Shown piece after piece: positions 47,871 to 55,698 of a stretch of DNA of 64,000 bases. The notes under the pieces are model-generated. The model saw only the letters and a list, made by a program, of their open reading frames with translations. It was not told the DNA's origin and did no database searches. The first letter of the stretch is position 1; the number at the start of each line of letters is the position of its first letter. This DNA is from Gluconobacter potus (lineage in GTDB: Bacteria; Pseudomonadota; Alphaproteobacteria; Acetobacterales; Acetobacteraceae). The position numbers and the translations under genes were made by a program. The stretch is from NCBI RefSeq assembly GCF_015244705.1, contig NZ_JABCQF010000007.1, forward strand, positions 62,001 to 126,000, in the 5' to 3' direction.

Positions 47871-48464
47871 TTACGATAATCTTTCGAAATGCCGGATGAT
47901 CCACGAAATTTCGTAAAGAAGGCCGAGGCTTACAAACCCGATATGAAACCGGCGATCAGTCGAGATGATCGCAATACCGCACAGGACAAGATAGATTGGG
48001 ATACGGAACCAGTATTCAATTGAAAACAGGGCATAATGCGCGGGACCTTTTATAATCGTATCAAACAGATCGAAGATGACTGTCAGTGCAAAAAAGGAGA
48101 AGAACCATTTCCTCCTGGAAATAAAGAAGTCTTCATATCCCGTGTAATCGCTGATGGATTCAGGAAACAGAAAAGCACTCAGGAAAAATAGTATGATCGC
48201 GTAGAGCAGCAGGAACAGGTAGGTTTCAAATGTCCAGGCTGGTAATTCGATCAGCCACAACTCCCACCACCAGAAATGCATCAGCATCAGGAGCAGTGTC
48301 AGAACCCAGCCGATGTGAACGGGATAGATCCGCGTCTGGTTGGGGTGTTGAATAATCCGCACGAGGCCTGTCAGGAGGCGTGTTACGCTTAGACCAACCA
48401 CCATGCCCATGATTATCCGCACATGCTGGAAAATATCGGGAGGCGTCAACGGATGCGGAACCAC
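47871..48464 (-). CDS. hypothetical integral membrane protein (about six helices)
   Basis: 197 residues. Hydrophobic segments start near residues 15, 48, 80, 118, 150 and 170. The first 60 residues include HVRIIMGMVVGLSVTRLLTGLVRIIQHP, and a Trp-rich segment (HFWWWELWLIELPAW) follows; the C-terminus reads SWIIRHFERLS. I do not recognise a catalytic motif. Uncharacterised membrane proteins with this N-terminal pattern are, from memory, scattered in proteobacteria. Convergent with the gluconate permease gene. Confidence 0.7.
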   Translation of the reverse strand: MVPHPLTPPDIFQHVRIIMGMVVGLSVTRLLTGLVRIIQHPNQTRIYPVHIGWVLTLLLMLMHFWWWELWLIELPAWTFETYLFLLLYAIILFFLSAFLFPESISDYTGYEDFFISRRKWFFSFFALTVIFDLFDTIIKGPAHYALFSIEYWFRIPIYLVLCGIAIISTDRRFHIGFVSLGLLYEISWIIRHFERLS

Positions 48465-49287
48465 GATCAGCTTGCTCCGTGTGAATTTTCTTCAACCGTT
48501 TTCGTTACAGGGAAGAGCATTGATGATTTTCCGTCCATTCTTGCCAAAAAAGCAAGTCCCGCGCTGTTATCCGCCGTGACAGATCACTGATCTAGTCTCC
48601 ACATAATGCAGAACGAAAGACCGTCATCTGGTTCTGCGAGGTGTAGATCCGGGATAAGTGCCCCGGTGAGAGGGATACCCTTGAGATATTCCCAATAGTA
48701 ATAATAGAATACTTCAGTGATATTCTTGTCTAAAAAGATAAATGCCATATATACTGAAGTATTTACCACTATATTGGAATAATAATTGAATTTTATCGAG
48801 GTATATGCAGCGGCATGATTCGCTTTTACTATAGAAAATCCTTAAAAATAATACTAGTATATTCCCTGCGCTGAGAAAATGACAGGTCTTCGATAACAGC
48901 CAGCGGTTCACTATCGGGACTCTCTGCAAGGAGGTGCCAGAAGGTTACGTTTTCCGCTCACTCAGGACCGGGTAAAGGAAATACCGGTATCCTGATTTTT
49001 GTCGTTTAAGGCCGTGGAACGGAAGGCTGCCTGCCGCATACTGTTCATGGAGTCTGTCCCAGTTCCAGATCTGAAAACGACCATCGTATGGTCATCAAAT
49101 ATCCGGGGTGGAACGTCGCCCTTGAGATGCCCAGTGTTCACAACATTCGCCTTTGTGCGACGTGTCTTCTTGCCGAACTCGCCCGTCTTGGGAAGTGAAA
49201 AACTGGCCGAGCGTTCTGCCGAGTCCGGCGCAGGATTTCAGGGGCTCAGCACCTGGAAATATTGGTATGTGGGAAGGCGGCAGGTCT
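48465..49287. other. 823-base stretch without a supported gene, partly AT-rich
   Basis: The middle (about 48690-48860) is far more AT-rich than the rest of the window. It contains an 11-bp inverted repeat, AATACTTCAGT (48708-48718) and ACTGAAGTATT (48753-48763). Short frames on both strands (such as 48584-48769 minus) have no recognisable domain or ribosome site. It may be degenerate horizontally acquired DNA. No insertion-sequence ends or transposase motifs were seen. Confidence 0.5.
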
Positions 49288-49431
49288 CTATCGGCCGCGT
49301 GAAACCAATCCGTCGATTTTGTTGGCAAGCGCTGTAATCATGTGCGTGCCCTCATTCGGTTTGTCTGACTTGTCGGCGGCAATATTGAGGCGCTCTTCTT
49401 TATTTTGAAGCTCGGTTATTAACTCGTGCAT
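49288..49431 (-). CDS. possible 47-residue small protein
   Basis: A short frame reads MHELITELQNKEERLNIAAD and ends in ITALANKIDGLVSRGR before a TAG. It is amphipathic and charged like a real helical protein, with an in-frame TGA just upstream limiting its 5' end. A GGAG lies 17 bases before the ATG, too far for an ideal ribosome site. It may be a real small protein or a fragment. Confidence 0.3.
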   Translation of the reverse strand: MHELITELQNKEERLNIAADKSDKPNEGTHMITALANKIDGLVSRGR

Positions 49432-49707
49432 CTCTGAACCAATACCGTCTCCTCATCCTCAACGTCGCTTTCCAAAATCCCATTTTGAGAATCGGACCCT
49501 CCAGCTCAACATGCTTTCAAACATGCAATATCGATGCGCTATCAGCAGTTTCAGGCAAGACAGAAAGCGGCCATTTGAAACAATATTTTCTTCGTATGAA
49601 AGGGGCTGTGCAGGTAGCAGGGACTGAACTATCTGGCTCGAATTCTCATGGATCTGATCTGGCGGGGCGGAAGGGGTCTGCCTGCTGGACGGCTGGATTT
49701 TCTGGAT

Positions 49708-50322
49708 ATGACCTCACCATATGGACCCGGGCTTCGTCACTCGCACGCAGAAGACATCTACGCCTTTCTGATCGGCTGTTCCTTGATTGTTATGGGACTC
49801 ATGTACCTGCACAAGGCCGGGCTCGTGACCGGAGGCGTGGCCGGCATTGCCCTGCTGCTCTCATATGTCGTTCCCATGACCCCCGGGAATCTGTTTACGG
49901 TCATTAACATACCGTTTCTCCTGTTCGCCATTCGCGCTATGGGCGCGCGCTTTGCCATTAAAACGACAATCGCCAGTTTCGGGATTACAGCCCTCGCAGG
50001 TGTCATCCCGAATGTCATGGCACTCTCTTACGTCCACCCCCTGTTCGCCGCGATATTCGGTGGAACCGTCATCGGGATGGGGATTCTCTCCCTTGCACGC
50101 CATCAGGCCGGTGTAGGTGGAACAGGCGTTATCACGCTCTGGCTCCAGAAAAGTCGGGGAATCAATGCAGGCCGCGTTCAGATCATGATTGATACAGCCA
50201 TTCTGACACTGTCCACATTTTTCCTGCCATGGGAAAAAGTCCTGCTGTCAGCCGTAAGCGCCTTTGCAATGAGTGGTGTCCTGATTGTATTCCACCGGCC
50301 TGGGCGCTACATCGGGCATTAA
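49708..50322 (+). CDS. YitT family membrane protein
   Basis: 204 residues from the ATG at 49708; an ATG at 49648 would add 20 residues. About five helices are visible. The first pair carries the family pattern IYAFLIGCSLIVMGLMYLHKAGLVTGGVAGIALLLSYV, followed by GNLFTVINIPFLLFAIRAMG and YVHPLFAAIFGGTVIGMGILSLARHQAGVGGTGVITLWLQ, which match YitT/YczE-type proteins (transport role proposed, unproven). No clear partner genes. A weak hairpin (50410-50435) lies downstream. Confidence 0.8.
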   Translation: MTSPYGPGLRHSHAEDIYAFLIGCSLIVMGLMYLHKAGLVTGGVAGIALLLSYVVPMTPGNLFTVINIPFLLFAIRAMGARFAIKTTIASFGITALAGVIPNVMALSYVHPLFAAIFGGTVIGMGILSLARHQAGVGGTGVITLWLQKSRGINAGRVQIMIDTAILTLSTFFLPWEKVLLSAVSAFAMSGVLIVFHRPGRYIGH

Positions 50323-50559
50323 ACGCAGGCAAATCCATTTCCTTCTGTCAGTTTGCTACGCTCCCGGTATAGGCCCGGACGGCTGGGGGTGAACAACGAG
50401 AAGTGGAACGGAGCAGGACCTCAACCCTCTGCTCCTGGAGTGCCGCCTCAGCACGATATGGAGCCACGCAAAGAGGCCGCCCGCTTTTCTTTTTTTCCTG
50501 ACCGAACCTTGTTTGCCGAGTGGTTTTACAGTGTCTCACCACTTTGACGGGAGCCGACC

Positions 50560-50724
50560 ATGACCGTTGAGAGCAACCAGTTTATTCGCGCATCGTGGAT
50601 CAAGGCCAGTGAATTGCCGAACCCGTGTCCGCCCCGCCCTCCCATTCCGCCAGCACCCAATCCTTATCCTCCGCCGGGTGGTAATCCGCCTCCCATGGAG
50701 GAACCACCCAATCTGGTGAACTGA
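50560..50724 (+). CDS. 54-residue proline-rich small protein
   Basis: ATG at 50560 with GGGAG 6 bases upstream. The product starts MTVESNQFIRASWIKASELP and is then dominated by proline: 18 of 54 residues, in runs such as CPPRPPIPPAP, NPYPPPGG and NPPPMEEPP, ending NLVN. There is one cysteine, and no membrane helix or signal. It lies 78 bases from the tRNA-Val fragment. I know no family. A small secreted, structural or modified-peptide precursor are all open options. Confidence 0.55.
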   Translation: MTVESNQFIRASWIKASELPNPCPPRPPIPPAPNPYPPPGGNPPPMEEPPNLVN

Positions 50725-50801
50725 AAAGGGAGTCTGATGACTTTCGTCACCCTCAGAGCTGGCCAAGCCCACAGACTACCACGATGACGGTCCGGATCGA
50801 G

Positions 50802-50848
50802 TGGTGGGCGCAACAGGGATTGAACCTGTGACCCCTACCATGTCAAGG
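50802..50848 (-). tRNA. 3' fragment of tRNA-Val(GAC), probable attachment site (att) of an integrated element
   Basis: On the minus strand 47 bases match the 3' part of a tRNA: CCTTGACATGG (anticodon loop with GAC), a variable region, T arm ACAGG-TTCAATC-CCTGT, and TGCGCCC-A-CCA. The D arm and the 5' acceptor strand are missing: past position 50848 the sequence no longer pairs with the stems. A 3'-only tRNA copy is the usual scar left by an integrase that targets the 3' end of a tRNA gene. The truncated side faces right, so the element should lie to the right. Confidence 0.8.
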
Positions 50849-51017
50849 GAGGTGGAAATCTCTCAAAATGGCAGTTTTTTACGGTAAAATAGATAGAGAG
50901 CTACGAGACTGCACGGGTTTTGCACTTCACGTCAGCATCCTGCCCAGATTTTCAACATTAAACTGAGCAGGAAGATTCTAGCGACAGGCCTGTAGAGGCA
51001 GTGAAGTGGGCCGGCGT

Positions 51018-51602
51018 TTAAGGATGCATCAGGACATCTTCGGGACTCTCGAGATATCTCCTGACGTGCCTGAAGGCGTCCTGAGCCCCTTGGATACACC
51101 GCGTAGGGTCCAGTTCCGGCGCATGATCAATGGCTTCACGAAACCTGTTCCATGACAGTCCCCGGCCTTCTGGATCTGGGGCGAGGTGTCGGGCACCGAA
51201 GCTTGGTGTAAAGCCGATTTTCTGCGCAAGCTTTATGAGAAAACCGGCTCCGAGCTTGGATCCTTCCCCGACATACAACCATCCGGCTGCCACGGAGGCG
51301 TCCTCCACCGGCAAAAAGGTTGGGTGTGACGGAAGAGGCTCGCCAAGATCGTTCAGGTCTTCCTGAATCAACGAAAAACGGTTTCTGGCCTCAAGACCCG
51401 GAATAATGCCGGCGAGCACCTCATGGCGGTACAGAGGGTCAAGATGCTGGTGAAACCGATACTGCAGGAGCACAAAGTCGCGATAGCCCTTGGTCGTGGC
51501 AAACATGTTCCGCGACATGATGCTCTGATCCAACGTCTCATGTGTTGACGTTGTCGCTTCCTTGAGGCGGCGCGACAGGGGGAGTGTGTTCGTTTCGTTC
51601 AT
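51018..51602 (-). CDS. biliverdin-producing heme oxygenase
   Basis: 194 residues from the ATG at 51602 (MNETNTLPLSRRLKEATTST); the longer frame upstream of it is a shadow. The proximal heme-ligand histidine is His21 in TSTHETLDQ. The distal helix GWLYVGEGSKLGAGFLIK has the Gly-rich kink that sits over heme, as in bacterial HemO-type enzymes. It cleaves heme to biliverdin, CO and iron. Divergent from a heme-type TonB receptor across a Fur-box-like site, so the pair forms a heme-iron module. Confidence 0.88.
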   Translation of the reverse strand: MNETNTLPLSRRLKEATTSTHETLDQSIMSRNMFATTKGYRDFVLLQYRFHQHLDPLYRHEVLAGIIPGLEARNRFSLIQEDLNDLGEPLPSHPTFLPVEDASVAAGWLYVGEGSKLGAGFLIKLAQKIGFTPSFGARHLAPDPEGRGLSWNRFREAIDHAPELDPTRCIQGAQDAFRHVRRYLESPEDVLMHP

Positions 51603-51703
51603 CAGGCTACGGGCCTTTCGATAGTATGCCGCTCTCTGAATGGGAGGGCGCAATGTAAATGCCGATCGATCCGATGTGACCAGAAAAATACACTCGTTTT
51701 GTT

Positions 51704-51722
51704 GCGAACGATAATCATGAGC
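51704..51722. promoter_or_regulatory. Fur-box-like site between heme oxygenase and heme receptor
   Basis: GCGAACGATAATCATGAGC agrees with the 19-base Fur consensus GATAATGATAATCATTATC at 14 positions, including the perfect central GATAATCAT. It lies about 100 bases from both divergent starts, where it could repress both under iron sufficiency. Confidence 0.6.
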
Positions 51723-51808
51723 AACAAGAGCGAATTCCGGTTGACGGGCGCTTTTTAAGGACCTTACATGCGATCGATTCTCATTTGCAATGCCTGAGGT
51801 TTCCCGCA

Positions 51809-54133
51809 ATGCCAAGGTTCTGTCCGCGACCACGTCGCGTCTTTTTTTCCTATATGCTGGCGACCACGGCACTGGCCTGCGCCTGTGTAGCACCTGCCGT
51901 TGCAGCGTCGGTGAATACCGATCCGAAGACGTCCAAATCTGCTGTTTCAGCAACCACGTCCAAAAGCAGCGCGAGTACACCAACGCCTCCACCGGTCTCG
52001 ATTGCCCTGCCGGCCGTGAAGGTGAAGGGGGCTCAGGACATCATTGATTCGATGAAATTCGATCCCGATGCAGATCACAGTTCGGTCGGCATGGCTGGTG
52101 TTCTCACGACAACGACCACTTACAAGACTTTTCGTGACCGGCAGATCGACAGCCTGGAAGATTATTCCCGTCGCGTGGATGCGTCCGTGAATTACAGTGC
52201 CGGGAATTCCAGCATCAACATCCGCGGGCTTGATCAGAACCGCATCCAGACAACCATTGATGGCGTTCGCATGCCCTGGGCGAATGATGGTGCCTATGCC
52301 GGGTCGTTCAGCACCGCGCAGGGTGGTGTCAGCGCCTTCGATTTCAATTCCCTCGGCGCCATTGATGTGGTCAAAAGCGCAGATTCCAGCTTTTTCGGCA
52401 CAGGTGCCCTCGGAGGCGTTATTGCACTCCGGACACTGGATCCGGAAGACATCCTCAAACCGGGAAAGACCTTCGGCGGCATCACGAAGCTGACCTATAA
52501 CGGCTCTGCTGAAGCGGCTCTCCTCGATCAGGCTTTTGCAGCCCGATACAAGAACACGGTTTTCCTGCTCCAGGGTGGCTATCAGAACGGAAGCGAGACA
52601 GGGAACGAAGGAAACATCTACGGTTACGGGCGCACCCGAACCGCTAAAGATCCTGCCAGCTATAGTCAGGGCAGCTTCCTCGGCAAAATCCGTCACTATT
52701 TTGAGGGTGGCCACCGGATCGGTCTGACTGGCGAATGGTTTGATCGCAATTACAATGAACGAACACGGACGTCTGAATCCACTGCTACCGACCATTATAC
52801 GACCAAAAGTGAAAATCAGCGTTCGCGCATCTCAGGCAACTACGATTACCAGGGGGAAACGCCGACTTCGCTTTTCAGCGAGGCTCATCTTCTGGCGTAT
52901 TGGCAGCAGATCAAGACTGATACCGATATTCTCAACAACGATACTGCCAAGGCTTCGACCTATAGCCATGAGCATCTGACGCTGCCGGTGCAGTCCTATG
53001 GCGTGAAAGGTTCAGCCACCAACAATGTCTTCACCGGTCCACTCCATCACGCCATTACCTATGGCGGTGAAGTTTTCCTGACCGATACCTACCAAACCCA
53101 GACCGGCCAGCAGGCGACATCCAGTCCTTATCTGCATGATAATTTCTCGGACATGCCGAAAGTTCATGGCACTGACCTTGGAGCACTGGTGCAGGATCGT
53201 ATCGGTATGGGTGCGAAGGAATGGTTCCATATCACCCCCGGATTCCGTTTCGACTACTTCCAGCGCGATCCTCACAATACTGCTTCCTATCAGGCGAATT
53301 CGGGCTACACCGGCCTGCCGCATGGAGCTCATGGCTCCCACTTTTCTCCCAAAGTCCTCATCGAAGGAAAAGTCACGAAGGATCTGACGCTGTATGCTCT
53401 GTATTCACAGGCCTATCGTGCACCGTCCGCTACAGAAGAATATCTGAATTACAGTACCGCACCCTACTACCAGGTTGTCGGCAATCCCAATCTCAAGCCC
53501 GAAAGCAGCAAAGGTTGGGAAGTTGGTTTGAAGTATGGTGATTCCGAACGTGGCGTCAACGTATCCTTCTACGACAATTATTATAAGAACTATATCGACA
53601 TGGACGGAATTACCGGTTGCTCAGGTTATTACCTCTGCTACGGCTATACCAATCTTTCCCATGTTCGAATCTACGGTACTGAAGCCAATATCCACTGGGC
53701 CTTTGACAAGCACTGGCACACATGGGGGTCCTTTTCCTACACGGATGGACGCGATACCGACATGAACTTCCACCTTGCGTCGGTCGCACCTTTCCGCGGA
53801 ATTATTGGCTTCGGGTACAAGACTGATCGCTGGGGCAGCGATCTGTCAGCCACATTCGCCACGCATCGAAACGACGCTAAATATCTGACCTCTACCGGAA
53901 CACTGACCAGTCAGTGGAAGACACCCGGTTATGTCCTCTTTGACCTTACCGGCTGGTACAGCCCTTCTTTCTATCACGCCCTGCGCATTCAGGCCGGAAT
54001 GTACAACATCTTCAACAAAGCCTATTACAACGCCGCATCACTCCCGTACGGAGCGTCGTCTTCATCTCTGTCCGAACGCTACTACACGCAGCCCGGTCGC
54101 TCCTTCAAAGTCACTGCAAGGATCGACTTCTGA
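51809..54133 (+). CDS. TonB-dependent heme/hemoglobin receptor
   Basis: 774 residues from the ATG at 51809 (TGAGG upstream; the TTG at 51785 is less likely). Signal peptide FFSYMLATTALACACVAPAVAAS. The plug has SLEDYSRRVDASVNYSAGNSSINIRGLDQNRIQTTIDGVR, then SFFGTGALGGVIALRTLDPEDIL, the layout of hemoglobin/transferrin/lactoferrin receptors. The barrel contains YALYSQAYRAPSATEEYLN and NPNLKPESSKGWEVGLKYG (FRAP- and NPNL-type boxes typical of heme receptors) and ends RSFKVTARIDF. The heme oxygenase is divergent. GC is somewhat lower and A-rich codons more common than in the core genes. Confidence 0.9.
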   Translation: MPRFCPRPRRVFFSYMLATTALACACVAPAVAASVNTDPKTSKSAVSATTSKSSASTPTPPPVSIALPAVKVKGAQDIIDSMKFDPDADHSSVGMAGVLTTTTTYKTFRDRQIDSLEDYSRRVDASVNYSAGNSSINIRGLDQNRIQTTIDGVRMPWANDGAYAGSFSTAQGGVSAFDFNSLGAIDVVKSADSSFFGTGALGGVIALRTLDPEDILKPGKTFGGITKLTYNGSAEAALLDQAFAARYKNTVFLLQGGYQNGSETGNEGNIYGYGRTRTAKDPASYSQGSFLGKIRHYFEGGHRIGLTGEWFDRNYNERTRTSESTATDHYTTKSENQRSRISGNYDYQGETPTSLFSEAHLLAYWQQIKTDTDILNNDTAKASTYSHEHLTLPVQSYGVKGSATNNVFTGPLHHAITYGGEVFLTDTYQTQTGQQATSSPYLHDNFSDMPKVHGTDLGALVQDRIGMGAKEWFHITPGFRFDYFQRDPHNTASYQANSGYTGLPHGAHGSHFSPKVLIEGKVTKDLTLYALYSQAYRAPSATEEYLNYSTAPYYQVVGNPNLKPESSKGWEVGLKYGDSERGVNVSFYDNYYKNYIDMDGITGCSGYYLCYGYTNLSHVRIYGTEANIHWAFDKHWHTWGSFSYTDGRDTDMNFHLASVAPFRGIIGFGYKTDRWGSDLSATFATHRNDAKYLTSTGTLTSQWKTPGYVLFDLTGWYSPSFYHALRIQAGMYNIFNKAYYNAASLPYGASSSSLSERYYTQPGRSFKVTARIDF

Positions 54134-54213
54134 AACAGATCAGAAGCTCCAGAAGACAGATAGAGATCCTCTGGAACTAGCTGACTGCTGGTCGATGTTT
54201 TTAGAGTCACTGA

Positions 54214-54249
54214 GGGTATGGGAGTACTTTTCGAAAGTTTCTCATACCC
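54214..54249. terminator. long hairpin between heme receptor and prophage genes
   Basis: GGGTATG...AG pairs with CTCATACCC, with a two-base bulge, and encloses a second stem ACTTT-TCG-AAAGT. It separates the rightward receptor gene from the convergent prophage operon. It has no T-run. Confidence 0.5.
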
Positions 54250-54309
54250 CCTAACTGGAACCCTTCAATTCGATTCCGCGCTCGTCCATCGAATTCACAG
54301 GATTGCGGG

Positions 54310-54420
54310 TCATTTCCTCCGCAGATCCCGCGCCGCGCCGATCATGGCGAGCGTGATTCCCGAGAGCAGAGGCACGAGGATGATAGTCCCGGCGATGAGA
54401 TCATGCAGCACGGACTTCAT
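54310..54420 (-). CDS. 36-residue single-helix phage membrane peptide
   Basis: The frame starts at the ATG at 54420 inside the last codons of the papain-like gene (20 bases of overlap) and reads MKSVLHDLIAGTIILVPLLS, then GITLAMIGAARDLRRK. It has one membrane helix with a basic C-terminus. Last gene of the leftward prophage operon; it is too short for most gene finders. The role is unknown; a small lysis or superinfection factor is possible. Confidence 0.5.
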   Translation of the reverse strand: MKSVLHDLIAGTIILVPLLSGITLAMIGAARDLRRK

Positions 54421-55156
54421 CCAGCAGGGAATCGAATTCTTCCCCGTTCGGGGAACAACCCGGCACCCCCAGCCAGTTCTCGCGTGACAGAAGACCATAG
54501 GCCTCATCGGCGATCGCCGTGAAGGTCGCCCAAGGCATGAAGGTGCGGGCGCCCCAGGTGTTGAAGAACACGCCGTCCGGGTTGTAGCCCACAAGAGCGA
54601 TCGCATGGCCGCCAGCAGGCTTGAGCGCATCGCTGGCAAGCGTATCCAGATCCCACGTCTTACCCAGGCCGAGCGACAGGAAGCCCTGTGGCACCTGCAC
54701 CCCCGCCAGCACCCCACCAAGGAACGCGATGCCGCGCTTGATGCTCATCTCGTCGGTCGGCTGGATGGAGCCGAATGCGGTCAGATAGTCGAGGGTCTGT
54801 CCCGGGCGTTGGAAGCCTGTCTGGCGCCATGCGTTCAGTTCATCCAGCAGCACAGTACCGTAGTCGTTTGTGCCTGTGGCGGGATTGAAGCCGGTGACGG
54901 CAGCATAGTTTTCCAGCACCTGATCGGTTGAGAGGACGACGAGCCCCTGTGCTGCTTTCGTCCAGGTCGCCACCAGCGCGGCGTGGGCAGCGAACGCGCA
55001 ACAGCCATATTTGTCATTGCCCCACATCTGATAGGGCACAGACGCGGACCAGTCGCGGGCGTAGGGTACGGTAGGCAATGCGGCTTCCAGAACAGGCGCA
55101 AGGCGATAAGTGCGATAGTCGTGTTTGGGGTCTTTTTTGCCGAGGCAGCGGGTCAT
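54401..55156 (-). CDS. papain-like cysteine peptidase fold protein (prophage)
   Basis: 251 residues with the papain triad in order: Cys52 or Cys53 in YGCCAFAAHAAL (compare GSCWAF), His184 in GGHAIALVGYN, and Asn199 in FFNTWGARTF (compare NSWG), the His-Asn spacing of 15 being near papain's 16. An N-terminal propeptide-like part is short. No signal peptide. Placed next to a second papain-fold protein with an ATGA overlap. Possible roles are peptidoglycan or host protein cleavage, or a defence-like effector. Not recognised as a named phage family. Confidence 0.72.
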   Translation of the reverse strand: MTRCLGKKDPKHDYRTYRLAPVLEAALPTVPYARDWSASVPYQMWGNDKYGCCAFAAHAALVATWTKAAQGLVVLSTDQVLENYAAVTGFNPATGTNDYGTVLLDELNAWRQTGFQRPGQTLDYLTAFGSIQPTDEMSIKRGIAFLGGVLAGVQVPQGFLSLGLGKTWDLDTLASDALKPAGGHAIALVGYNPDGVFFNTWGARTFMPWATFTAIADEAYGLLSRENWLGVPGCSPNGEEFDSLLDEVRAA

Positions 55157-55698
55157 GCGTTCACCTTTGGGGCCGGGACGTAAATGGGGGCGGTCTGGCC
55201 GAGAAGGCGCGCGCGCATCCGCAAGGGCAGGGCGCTTCCAAGCGCCATATTCTCGACCCGCCCGGCCTGATACAGGTCGTTGAGAAGCTGCTCGCCCGTG
55301 ACCAGGCGCCGGGATGTCGAAAACACGCCAGCAGCTGCGAGCGCGTCGTAAACGTATTCGAAGCAGTAGGCATGGCCGGGCCGCTGAAGAGACTGGATCC
55401 GGAAGGCCCAGGCCGCCATTGCCAGAACGTCGTATGACGTGCCCAGCATGGACTTGCAGTAGGCCTGGGCATGTGCCGCTTCATCGTCCGTCAGGCGGAT
55501 CGTGAAGGCATGCCCGGTCCGGGGTGGCATCCCGAAGGCTGGATCGGTAGGACCCACCCCCACGATCCGCGGGTAGGTGGCCGAATAGATCGTCCCGTCC
55601 AGCTCGATCGTGGCGTGGCTGTAGTCGCTTTCGAGCCGCCAGCAGATCAGGCGGCCGCATGCGTCCGCCGGGTAGTAGAGGCGAACCGTCGCGGTCAT
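55153..55698 (-). CDS. NlpC/P60-like (permuted, YiiX type) phage protein
   Basis: 181 residues from the ATG at 55698, which overlaps the glycosyltransferase stop. It shows the permuted papain-fold pattern: an early His (DYSHATIELDG, His28) and a late Cys (HAYCFEYVYDALAAAG, Cys112 with Glu114), where the typical YiiX/LRAT-type order is His then Cys. Such enzymes act as amidases or acyl-transferases on cell-wall or lipid substrates. Assignment rests on pattern only. It is translationally coupled with both neighbours. Confidence 0.65.
   Translation of the reverse strand: MTATVRLYYPADACGRLICWRLESDYSHATIELDGTIYSATYPRIVGVGPTDPAFGMPPRTGHAFTIRLTDDEAAHAQAYCKSMLGTSYDVLAMAAWAFRIQSLQRPGHAYCFEYVYDALAAAGVFSTSRRLVTGEQLLNDLYQAGRVENMALGSALPLRMRARLLGQTAPIYVPAPKVNA

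Noticed and set aside
48584-48769. A 61-residue minus-strand frame rich in Tyr and Phe.
   Set aside because: No ribosome site or recognisable domain; AT-rich composition makes chance frames with aromatic codons likely. Reported only as part of the intergenic stretch.
48999-49337. A 112-residue plus frame and its minus counterpart 49095-49328.
   Set aside because: The plus frame starts at a TTG without ribosome site; neither has a domain. Considered as transposase remnants but no transposase motif or terminal repeats were found.
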